From assembly GCA_947495295.1 (NCBI GenBank), contig CANLYJ010000003.1:372001-436000 (forward strand): 64,000 nt of DNA, read 5' to 3'. The position numbers and the translations under genes are program-made. The notes beneath the pieces are model-generated. The model was not told the origin of the DNA. It saw only the letters and a program-made list of their open reading frames with translations, and did not search any database. This document shows positions 48,393 through 55,711 of this stretch, in pieces (within the stretch, counting starts at the first letter, position 1; each line of letters starts with the position of its first letter). The stretch comes from an uncultured Paracoccaceae bacterium (GTDB lineage: Bacteria; Pseudomonadota; Alphaproteobacteria; Rhodobacterales; Rhodobacteraceae).

Positions 48393-48976
48393 TGCCCGGA
48401 TTGCTTCGCATCATTATTCCGGCGGGGGCTCTTGTCGCCTCTGCCGTTTTGGTCTGGCTGGCCTGGCTGCAACCTTATCTTGCTGAGCAGGACGTCCTGA
48501 AACTGGGGCATGGGGACTATTCCCTTATCGGCACTGACGGCCAGCCCTTTACCGCGGCACGTTTGCAAGGCGCGCCCTCTGCGGTCTTTTTCGGCTTTAC
48601 CCATTGTCCAGAGGTTTGCCCGACGACATTGGGCGATATCGCGGTCTGGCAGGATGAATTGGGGGATGCGGCAAGCGATTTGCGCGTCTTCTTCGTCACC
48701 GTCGACCCTGAACGCGATACCACTGAGATGCTGGGTGATTATGTCGGATGGGTGCCCGGTGTGGTCGGCGTGACCGGCGACGCGGCCGAAATTCGTGCTG
48801 CTGAAAAGGCGTTCCGCATCTATTCGCGCAAGATCCCACTATCGGATGGTGAATACACGATGGATCATTCCGCGCTGGTTTTGCTGTTTGATGATAATGG
48901 ACGCTTTGTCGAACCGATCGGCTATCAGGAAGATCTGGACCGGGCGCTGGCCAAGCTGCGGCGCTTGTTGAGTTAG
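48392..48976 (+). CDS. SCO1/SenC-family copper/thiol protein
   Basis: 194 residues: N-terminal anchor (LLRIIIPAGALVASAVLVWLAWL), thioredoxin fold with the metal-binding CPEVC in FGFTHCPEVCPTTLGDI, VTVDPERDTTEML, and the His ligand in YTMDHSALVLLFDD. Assists Cu-A assembly of cytochrome c oxidase. Last of the three-gene copper set; its stop overlaps the convergent crp/fnr gene by four bases. Confidence 0.94.
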   Translation: MPGLLRIIIPAGALVASAVLVWLAWLQPYLAEQDVLKLGHGDYSLIGTDGQPFTAARLQGAPSAVFFGFTHCPEVCPTTLGDIAVWQDELGDAASDLRVFFVTVDPERDTTEMLGDYVGWVPGVVGVTGDAAEIRAAEKAFRIYSRKIPLSDGEYTMDHSALVLLFDDNGRFVEPIGYQEDLDRALAKLRRLLS

Positions 48977-49638
48977 TGCGTTGCAAGGGCCGCGAGTGCT
49001 GCGCGGTCCTTGAACGTGACCTGTCCGCGTGACTGGGCAATCCAACCGCGCCGCTGAAACTCCTGTAACTGGCGCGAGATCACTTCTCTTGCCGTGCCAA
49101 GTTCAACAGATAGTTTCTGATGGGTCGTGGCGATCCTGTCGCCATCGCCCGCGAGTTGGATCAGCCGGTCCGCCAGCCGCACATCAAGACGCTGAAACGC
49201 GACCTCATCAATCATCAAGAACAGATCGGTGATCCGCTTGGAAAAGGCCGCAAAGACGAAATCCCGGAACGGTTTCGACTGGGCCACCAGATCGTCAAAA
49301 ACGATCCGTGGCACGGCGACCGCTGTCACATCTGTTTCTGCAATCCCTTCGGCGGCGTAGTCTTCGTAGGCCAGCAGGCAGGCCGTGGTCAGCACGCAGC
49401 TTTGCCCCGCTTCGATCCGATAAAGCACAATTTCATGCCCGGTTTCAGACACTTGCTGCACCCGGACTGTCCCATCAAGCAGAAACAACATGTTTTCCGG
49501 CGAATGGCCGGGACCAAAAACCATCGTGCCCTGCGGCACTTTGACGATTTCGCTGCGCGAGCTCAGCAACTGCTTTGTTGGCAGATCAAGACGTGACAAT
49601 CCGGGGAACCGTTCGACCCAGTCGGTTATGTCCTTCAT
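48973..49638 (-). CDS. Crp/Fnr-family regulator with a Cys-X5-Cys pair
   Basis: 221 residues: cyclic-nucleotide-like beta barrel (FLLDGTVRVQQVSETGHEIVLYRIEAGQ), dimerisation helix and C-terminal winged helix (THQKLSVELGTAREVISRQLQEFQRRGWI). It lacks the Fnr N-terminal Cys cluster, but Cys81 and Cys87 (SCVLTTACLL) form a pair at the barrel exit that could sense thiols or sulfane sulfur. ATG overlaps the Rrf2 stop by four bases, so the two regulators are made together. Confidence 0.88.
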   Translation of the reverse strand: MKDITDWVERFPGLSRLDLPTKQLLSSRSEIVKVPQGTMVFGPGHSPENMLFLLDGTVRVQQVSETGHEIVLYRIEAGQSCVLTTACLLAYEDYAAEGIAETDVTAVAVPRIVFDDLVAQSKPFRDFVFAAFSKRITDLFLMIDEVAFQRLDVRLADRLIQLAGDGDRIATTHQKLSVELGTAREVISRQLQEFQRRGWIAQSRGQVTFKDRAALAALATH

Positions 49639-50099
49639 TTCGCGGCAGGCTCCAATCTTGGCACCTCAAGCGGTGCGATACGATCCATCAGTTGGCCCTT
49701 GTTTGCCGCGATATCCGCAATCGTGAGGTCATCCAGAACGGCCATAAACGCGGCTGTCGCCTCTTGCATCTTTTTGGACAAGATACAGATGCCCATCAGC
49801 GGGCAGGTGTTCTTTTCAGGGTTGAAGCATTCGACAATATCCAGCGGCCCTTCGGTGATACGCACAACATCCCCGACAATGATTTGTGCCGAAGACCGGG
49901 CAAGCCGAAAGCCACCATTGCGCCCGCGCACAGTTTCCAAATAGCCCGCCTTGCCCAACTCGTGGACGACTTTGGTGATATGCGGGCGCGACAAGTTGTG
50001 GATTTTGGCCACATCATCGATCCGCACAAGGTCCGGGGCTTTCAATGCCGCCAATTGCAAGGATCGCAATGCGTAATTGCTATAGCTTGTCAGTTTCAT
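49635..50099 (-). CDS. Rrf2/NsrR-like Fe-S transcriptional repressor
   Basis: 154 residues: winged helix (MKLTSYSNYALRSLQLAAL; LSRPHITKVVHELGKAGYLETVRGRNGGFRLAR) and three cluster-type Cys at 91, 99 and 105 (ECFNPEKNTCPLMGIC), the spacing seen in NsrR-type NO sensors of alphaproteobacteria; Asn8 occupies the place of the fourth ligand in some NsrR. It may sense NO, redox state or sulfur compounds. A copy of the sulfur-operon element lies 27 bp upstream, so autoregulation is likely. First gene of a two-gene operon with the Crp/Fnr protein. Confidence 0.9.
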   Translation of the reverse strand: MKLTSYSNYALRSLQLAALKAPDLVRIDDVAKIHNLSRPHITKVVHELGKAGYLETVRGRNGGFRLARSSAQIIVGDVVRITEGPLDIVECFNPEKNTCPLMGICILSKKMQEATAAFMAVLDDLTIADIAANKGQLMDRIAPLEVPRLEPAAK

Positions 50100-50125
50100 A
50101 TCTCAATCCAGCTAGAACATATAAA

Positions 50126-50150
50126 AGGTATATTTTAGATGGCTCTTTTG
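50126..50150 (-). promoter_or_regulatory. Candidate operator/promoter of rrf2-crp, shared with the sulfur operon
   Basis: Matches 47221-47245 at 20 of 25 positions. Against the NsrR-type consensus (AGATGyATTTT-AAATrCATCT) it agrees at about 16 of 21 positions. On the minus strand TTGCAA, 15 bp, TATACC could be the -35 and -10. It lies 27 bp before the Rrf2 start. Confidence 0.65.
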
Positions 50151-50616
50151 CAAGCGATATCCGACCACAGGCCCGCGATGTCGCGGCTGAACAACTGACG
50201 ACACAGACAAGGTGGTTCACATGTCTTTGGAAGCTTCGAAGCTGAAATTGTGAAGCGTTCTGAACGAAAGAATTAAGGTCAGGAGCAACAGGAACGAAAC
50301 GGGCGGGCGCCTTTGTCATGCGCACCGCCCACGTTACTCACTATTGCGGCAAACCAGTAACTCAACACACCGCCGCTACACTCACGGCCCTTTTTTGCTT
50401 TGATAATGTGCCCAAAACTGGGCAGTCGAGACTGGCCTTTTGTGCAGGTTCGGCACAATCAGGCCAGATTTGAAGCCACTTGGTTGGGGTGACCGGTTCA
50501 CCGGCCAAACTGTTGTTTTTCCTCTAGCGCACCGCGGATTTTTATCTGCTTTGTTCTGCTGAACGGCGCCTGAACAAAAGACTATCGATTGGTTCACGTC
50601 ACCATCGCACCACCTG

Positions 50617-50640
50617 CGCCGTGCAACACGGCGGGTTTTT
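50617..50640 (+). terminator. Orphan intrinsic terminator
   Basis: Perfect 7-bp stem, 3-nt CAA loop, then GG and T5, orientated rightward with no rightward gene in the preceding 1.6 kb. Confidence 0.55.
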
Positions 50641-50641
50641 G

Positions 50642-50670
50642 TCAGGCGTGCGAAGCGGGCGCACGCCTGA
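50642..50670. repeat. 11-bp perfect inverted repeat after the 336-residue gene
   Basis: TCAGGCGTGCG and CGCACGCCTGA with a 7-nt loop, 7 bp past the stop codon. Neither strand has a proper T run, so termination would be factor-assisted at best. Confidence 0.6.
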
Positions 50671-50677
50671 ACTGCCG

Positions 50678-51688
50678 TCAGACCGATGGCATCTGATAGC
50701 TGCCTTGATCGGGTTCTGCGACTTTTTCCATCACGTTGATGCTGACATGCGGCCAGCGGATCAGCCCGTCCTGCCCGTCACGTCGCGGAAAGAAATCAAG
50801 CATCACTGTCTGGGTATACATCAGGATCAGTTTTTCCTGCCCGTCCACCTCTGTCTCGACGATCCAGAAGGTCGATTCCATATCCGTTGCATTCGCCTGT
50901 TTGACGATAAAGGGGATATTGGCAATCCGCGCATCCTGTATCCCTGTGGTGACATGCAGCACGGTTGTCCGCTTGATCGTGCCGGGCAGTGGGAATTTCA
51001 GCAGGTCATTCGGGGATACCGGGTTGAACCCGGGGAACCCAGGCACGGTAACATCGCCTTTGAACGGGTTGTCGTTAAAATGCTTGTAGGGCGACAGATA
51101 GAAGCTGTCCAAGTCATCGGGCACCCCAATGGGCATGCCGCTGATATCAGGCACGACGGGCGCGCTGTCGGTGATCTTGCTTTCGCCCATGGCAAGGGCG
51201 CTATCGCCATGCGGGATTGTGCCCAGCCGCGCGATATCGAGGTTATCGGTCCGCCGGTTGAGCATATGCAGCCACAGCCCCGGTTCGTGATGGATCGCCA
51301 GATTGGGCGCGCCGGCCAGATCGGTGGCCGGGAAATCCGCCGCCTTTTTCTGCACAATCCCCTGTTCATAATCCAATGTGACGACAAACTGGTCCGTATT
51401 GTCGGTTGGGTCACCCACTTCGATCCCGCGATTGGGCACGCCCTTGTCCACAAGCGAGAATTTCAGCTTTTCATTATACTGATTGACCAGCACCCGGTAA
51501 TTGATCGGGTGCCCTTCCTGGGCGAATGGCAGGGCGATCATGTTCCAGCCGCGCCCGTCGAAATCGCCTGTATTTTCCCATGTCCCGGGCAGCAGCTTCA
51601 GCGGGCCAAGATCGTCGTCACCGGGTGTGGCGACTTCGATATAGCGGCCCTGTTTCTTGAGGCTTTCAACGCGATCTTGCGTAACCAT
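50678..51688 (-). CDS. Uncharacterised 336-residue protein, possible heme-binding beta-barrel at the N terminus
   Basis: I do not recognise it firmly. Residues about 27-60 (LGPLKLLPGTWENTGDFDGRGWNMIALPF) have the G-x-W followed by a strand that begins nitrobindin or lipocalin-like barrels; a heme-binding annotation is possible but not proven. The middle has LHMLNRRTDN and PHGDSALAMGE; the rest is rich in beta strands. No signal peptide or membrane helix. AAGGAAA lies well placed before the ATG. Transcribed alone, divergent from a DMT transporter. Confidence 0.6.
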   Translation of the reverse strand: MVTQDRVESLKKQGRYIEVATPGDDDLGPLKLLPGTWENTGDFDGRGWNMIALPFAQEGHPINYRVLVNQYNEKLKFSLVDKGVPNRGIEVGDPTDNTDQFVVTLDYEQGIVQKKAADFPATDLAGAPNLAIHHEPGLWLHMLNRRTDNLDIARLGTIPHGDSALAMGESKITDSAPVVPDISGMPIGVPDDLDSFYLSPYKHFNDNPFKGDVTVPGFPGFNPVSPNDLLKFPLPGTIKRTTVLHVTTGIQDARIANIPFIVKQANATDMESTFWIVETEVDGQEKLILMYTQTVMLDFFPRRDGQDGLIRWPHVSINVMEKVAEPDQGSYQMPSV

Positions 51689-51901
51689 AACAAATTTCCT
51701 TTTTAAATTAATGCCTTATCCTTGATTCAAATGCAGTACCTTCAATAGACGCAAAAGGGGCCGAAAATACATGCACCTGATCCGTGCGGCAAACATATCA
51801 TAAAATGCCTGTTTTTTCATCATTGTTTCCAAAATCGCACCAAGTACCCGCACCCACAGCAAGCCATTGTTGACCAATCTGCGCTCCGATAGGGTCTGGT
51901 C

Positions 51902-52807
51902 ATGTCCACTGATCGTCCCTTTCTTGGCGTGCTTCTGATGCTCGCCTTTTGTGTGTTGGCCCCATTGGGGGACAGTATCGCAAAACTGCTGGGCGGGGCC
52001 GTCGCGTTGGGGGTATTGCTGCTGGTCCGCTTTGGCGTGCAATGGATCATCCTGCTGCCGCTTGTGATCATCGGCAAGCAAGGTCTGGGGCTGCCGCAAG
52101 GCGTTCTGTTCTGGACGCTGGTGCGCACGTTCCTGCATGTTCTCGGCATTGGTTTGATGTTCACCGCCTTGCGCTATCTGCCGTTGGCAGACGCGCTGGC
52201 CATCGCTTTTGTGATGCCTTTCATCATGTTGCTTCTGGGCCATTTCATCATGGGTGAAGAGGTGGGAATGCAGCGGATGATGGCCTGTCTGGTCGGCTTT
52301 ATCGGCACGCTTTTGGTGATCCAGCCGAACTTTGTCGCAGTGGGCTACCCTGCCCTTTTACCGCTTGGCGTCGCTGTGGTGTTTGCCCTGTTCATGATGG
52401 TCACCCGCAAGATTGCGCGGGCCGTTGACCCAATCAAATTGCAGGCGATCAGCGGGATCCAGGCGACGGTGGTGTTAATGCCCGTGATCTTTCTGATACC
52501 AACCGAACCGGGTCATCTGAGTGTGACGCCCGGAACCATCTGGCTGTTGCTGGCGCTTGGGTTGATTGGCACCGCCGCGCATCTGTTCATGACATGGAGC
52601 TTGCGTTTTGCCCCCGCATCCACCCTTGCGCCGATGCAATATCTTGAAATCCCGTTTGGCACCGCCATCGGCTGGGTGATCTTTTCCGACCTGCCCAATG
52701 GGCTCGCCGCCATCGGGATCTGCATCACCATCGGTGCCGGTCTTTATATCATCATGCGGGAACGACAGCTTTCAAGGCAGCCGCAAGATGCGCCCGTGGC
52801 AGAGTGA
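51902..52807 (+). CDS. DMT/EamA-family transporter
   Basis: 301 residues, ten hydrophobic helices in two EamA repeats (LGVLLMLAFCVLAPLGDSIAKLL; ALRYLPLADALAIAFVMPFIMLLLGHFIMGEEVGMQR). Complete, unlike the one at the left edge. The form is close to RhaT/riboflavin-type carriers, but substrate is open. Its 3' end overlaps the convergent thiN by 56 bp. Confidence 0.88.
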   Translation: MSTDRPFLGVLLMLAFCVLAPLGDSIAKLLGGAVALGVLLLVRFGVQWIILLPLVIIGKQGLGLPQGVLFWTLVRTFLHVLGIGLMFTALRYLPLADALAIAFVMPFIMLLLGHFIMGEEVGMQRMMACLVGFIGTLLVIQPNFVAVGYPALLPLGVAVVFALFMMVTRKIARAVDPIKLQAISGIQATVVLMPVIFLIPTEPGHLSVTPGTIWLLLALGLIGTAAHLFMTWSLRFAPASTLAPMQYLEIPFGTAIGWVIFSDLPNGLAAIGICITIGAGLYIIMRERQLSRQPQDAPVAE

Positions 52808-53417
52808 TCAGCACTGGCCCCTGCGCGTCAATATCAACCACATCAGCCGCAACCGCATTGGACGGGCTGACAAACCCGCCCGGATGCATTTGAACATCCG
52901 CAAAGGGCCAAACAACACCCGTCAGGCTGACCCGGGCAGCATCAAGTGGCATCAGTGAAATCCGCGTGCCAAGCGGCAACTGTAGTGTCGTTTGCCCCTG
53001 TGCCGCCAGAAAACTGACATCATCCGCATCCGCCAATATCACCTGTCTGTCAGGATACCGCACCAGCACGTTCAACACGGCCAGAACGTGATCCATCCGC
53101 CCACCGGTAAAGCCCAATGCAATGATCGCGCGCGCGCGCAGTTGGGTCATCGCCTTTTCGAAATCAGTCGTGGACTGATCGGAAATATGGCAAAGACGGT
53201 CGGCAAATGTGGCACGGGCGTGATCGGACAATGAATCAAGGTCGCCGATCACTGCATCAGGCATTTTTTCCGCCCTTAAAAGGTGATCAGCACCGCCATC
53301 AACGGCTATGTATCTGTCAACAAAAGAAGAAATCGCAGCCACCTCTTGCGGATGAATGCTTGCACCGCCGACCAATCCGACTATATCGTGTATCGAAACA
53401 ATTCCGGCGATTGCCAC
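52752..53417 (-). CDS. Thiamine pyrophosphokinase
   Basis: 221 residues. Converts thiamine and ATP to thiamine diphosphate. Signature motifs: IAVDGGADHLL, VIGDLDSLSD, STTDFEKAMTQL and FTGGRMDHVLAVLNVL; the C-terminal beta domain ends in SNAVAADVV. The cofactor serves, among others, the ThDP-dependent decarboxylase in this window. Divergent from the acidic-protein gene across 134 bp. Confidence 0.93.
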   Translation of the reverse strand: MAIAGIVSIHDIVGLVGGASIHPQEVAAISSFVDRYIAVDGGADHLLRAEKMPDAVIGDLDSLSDHARATFADRLCHISDQSTTDFEKAMTQLRARAIIALGFTGGRMDHVLAVLNVLVRYPDRQVILADADDVSFLAAQGQTTLQLPLGTRISLMPLDAARVSLTGVVWPFADVQMHPGGFVSPSNAVAADVVDIDAQGPVLITLPRAHLAAALKAVVPA

Positions 53418-53551
53418 TTTATTTACCTCTATTCACAAACATTCCCTAAAACGGTCACAAAATGATCCCGAATGCACCGTCATGCTGTTCTGAGTTAAGA
53501 ATGAATGTCTGTCCAGCAAACTGCTGCCAATAGATGAAAGAGCGGAACAAT

Positions 53552-55354
53552 ATGGGCGAAAGTAACAAGGTGTTGAGTGTGTCATACGGTACGTTTTCGT
53601 GCCGCCTTGAGGGGTTTGACGACTCTGTCGAGACGATGAAGGCCGTTGTGTCATATTTTCACGAATTGGCAGGCCATGACCGCTTTATGGATATGGACCC
53701 ACAGGCACCTGATGTCGACGCTTTGGCAGAGTTGACACAGCAGGAGGATGCCGCACCTGTTGAGGTGACAACCGTGGCAGGCGCCGTCAGCCTGCGCATG
53801 CCCAAACCTGATGTTGAACAAGATGAGGCACAGGGGATCACGAACCTGCGGCAGGCGCTTGCGACACCCGCACCAGAAGATTTTGCAGAAGATGATGATG
53901 GCACCGTGTCAGAAGATGATCTGGCGGCGGACGAAATCATCGAAGACGATGCTGACGAAGACCTGACTGTCGCCGAAGATGAAGATGATGCAGAACCAGA
54001 AGTGCAAGAAGACGCGCCGCACGAACTGATGGCTGATGACGGCGACGATGCAGATGTTGATGAGGTTGCCGAAGAAGCATTCGCGGAGGCCGCTGAGGCC
54101 GATTTCGCATCGGAAGAAGTTGCGGCGGACGAAGCTGATGACACCGCAGATGCGGAACCGCTGATCGCCGAAGAGGACGACGACGCAGAGGTCGAGGCCG
54201 TTGAGAGCCCGGAACCTGTCGAGGACGCGCCATCGCAGGACGAAACCCCGTTTTACGACCCGGCATCCGCACGTGATGCATCCGAAGATAGTGACAGTGT
54301 CAGCGCCAAGCTGGAGCGTATTCGCGCCTTGGTGGGACGGGTCCCCCCAGCCAACCGTGGCGCACCGCCGGCGCAGCCTGAAACAGCCGCCCCAACCGGC
54401 AGCGTTGCAGATCGGCTGTCAGCACTGGCAGGCAAATCAGACGCCGAAGAGCCGCGCGCTGAAGATATCGTCGACGGTTTTGACTTCAAGAATGAAGACG
54501 CTGCACCACTTGTTCTGTCCGGTGACGATGCGTCGGATGACGATGATGACACGGTCGCGGACCACGATCCTGAGGTCGCAGCAGAAGATGACAGCGACGG
54601 CCCAGCAGATGTCGAGAACAATGATGACACCGCTGCTGAAGATGGTGCAGACGAGGCGGACGAAGAAGAAAACGAACTGGCGATGCGCCGCCTGAACCAA
54701 TCCAAACGCGCTAATCTGCCTGAGAATGACGATGATGCGATGTCGCGGATCATGTCGCAGGCCGATCAACGCCTGAGCGAGCCAGAGGGCAGACGCCATC
54801 GGGACGCCTTTGCCCAACTCAAAGCCGCCGTCGCCGCGACCGAGGCCGCGCGCCAATTGGGTGATCGCGAAGAAGACGCCGACCCACGGGACGCGTTCCG
54901 CGAGGATCTGGACGAAGCCGTCCGCGAGGATGATGACAGTGCCGAACAACCCGTTGGCTCCCCGCTGAAACTGGTGGCCGAGCAACGGATCGAGGATACA
55001 CCGGCCAATCCGGCAGATCGCCTGCGCCAGATCGCATCAGTCAAGGAAGGCGGCGACGCCCCATCCGCAGGCTTTGCCGAGTTCGCCGAAGAACAGGGCG
55101 CCACGGAACTGGGCGATTTGCTCGAAGCTGCCGCCGCCTATATCGCCTTTGTTGAAGGTGATGATGATTTCTCGCGACCACAGGTCATGAAGAAAGTGCA
55201 ACTGGCATCATCCGACACATTCAGCCGCGAAGATGGGCTGCGTTCCTTCGGGCGGCTGCTGCGCCAAAGCCGGATTATCAAACTCAATAACGGGCGTTTC
55301 CAGGTCTCGGAAGACACCAGGTTCCGCCCTGCCGATAAGGCCGCACAAGGCTAA
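53552..55354 (+). CDS. Highly acidic 600-residue protein with ordered ends
   Basis: I do not recognise a named family. An ordered N-terminal region (VLSVSYGTFSCRLEGFDDSVETMKAVVSYFHELA, about 6-55) is followed by about 330 residues dominated by Asp, Glu and Ala, broken only by a short segment with VSAKLERIRALVGRVPPAN. After residue 375 come a helical stretch and a C-terminal domain (ELGDLLEAAAAYIAFVEGDDDFSRPQVMKKV and FSREDGLRSFGRLLRQSRIIKLNNGRF) that looks like a winged helix. Start at 53552 with GAGCGGA upstream; ATG 53534 also in frame. Cytoplasmic. A strong terminator follows. Confidence 0.72.
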   Translation: MGESNKVLSVSYGTFSCRLEGFDDSVETMKAVVSYFHELAGHDRFMDMDPQAPDVDALAELTQQEDAAPVEVTTVAGAVSLRMPKPDVEQDEAQGITNLRQALATPAPEDFAEDDDGTVSEDDLAADEIIEDDADEDLTVAEDEDDAEPEVQEDAPHELMADDGDDADVDEVAEEAFAEAAEADFASEEVAADEADDTADAEPLIAEEDDDAEVEAVESPEPVEDAPSQDETPFYDPASARDASEDSDSVSAKLERIRALVGRVPPANRGAPPAQPETAAPTGSVADRLSALAGKSDAEEPRAEDIVDGFDFKNEDAAPLVLSGDDASDDDDDTVADHDPEVAAEDDSDGPADVENNDDTAAEDGADEADEEENELAMRRLNQSKRANLPENDDDAMSRIMSQADQRLSEPEGRRHRDAFAQLKAAVAATEAARQLGDREEDADPRDAFREDLDEAVREDDDSAEQPVGSPLKLVAEQRIEDTPANPADRLRQIASVKEGGDAPSAGFAEFAEEQGATELGDLLEAAAAYIAFVEGDDDFSRPQVMKKVQLASSDTFSREDGLRSFGRLLRQSRIIKLNNGRFQVSEDTRFRPADKAAQG

Positions 55355-55376
55355 CCATCGAGCAAGTGAAGACGAC

Positions 55377-55405
55377 AAAAAGGCGGGGTAGCTCCCCGCC
55401 TTTTT
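55377..55405. terminator. Strong intrinsic terminator after the acidic-protein gene
   Basis: AAAAAGGCGGGG and CCCCGCCTTTTT, a 12-bp perfect stem with TAGCT loop and T5. Symmetric, so it may serve DUF2842 on the other strand too. Confidence 0.92.
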
Positions 55406-55487
55406 GATGTCTGCCGGGTCCAGCACGACAACCCGGTAAAGCGCCAGACAAAACATGGCATGCGGGCCACCGGCCCGCTCAATTTGG

Positions 55488-55703
55488 TCAGGGCTTGTCG
55501 TCCGGGTCGGGTTGCCCGATCCCTTTGAAAATCCATTTCAACGGTAGCGCCCAACCGATCCCAAGGGCCACATAGATGGCAAGTTCGATCACCAATGGAA
55601 ATCGCGACGCCTCGCTCATCACCGTGACGGCCAGCACGATATAGGCGGGCAACCCCACCACCAGCACAAAAAGCGCCAGACGTTTGCGTGCTTTATAGCC
55701 CAT
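55488..55703 (-). CDS. DUF2842 small membrane protein
   Basis: 71 residues with two membrane helices: YKARKRLALFVLVVGLPAYIVLAV and VIELAIYVALGIGWALPLKWIFKGIGQPDP. This matches the DUF2842 pattern seen widely in alphaproteobacteria; function unknown. It follows purA at 8 bp on the same strand and is probably co-transcribed. Confidence 0.85.
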   Translation of the reverse strand: MGYKARKRLALFVLVVGLPAYIVLAVTVMSEASRFPLVIELAIYVALGIGWALPLKWIFKGIGQPDPDDKP

Positions 55704-55711
55704 GACGTGCC

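Larger units (their letters stand above)
50151..50677. other. Gene-free, hairpin-rich stretch; possible small RNA on the + strand
   Basis: No convincing ORF. Inverted repeats: TGCCCA/TGGGCA (50409-50424), a two-part stem TGGCC and TTGTGC with GCACAA and GGCCA (about 50433-50465), and a 7-bp stem CGCCGTG/CACGGCG with TTTTT after it (50617-50640). There is no annotated + strand gene for that last terminator to serve. An unknown structured RNA is possible; so is a decayed element. Confidence 0.4.

Noticed and set aside
50382..50597. Leftward 71-codon ORF in the gene-free stretch
   Set aside because: No ribosome site, no recognisable family and it overlaps several inverted repeats; I could not show it to be a transposase remnant.
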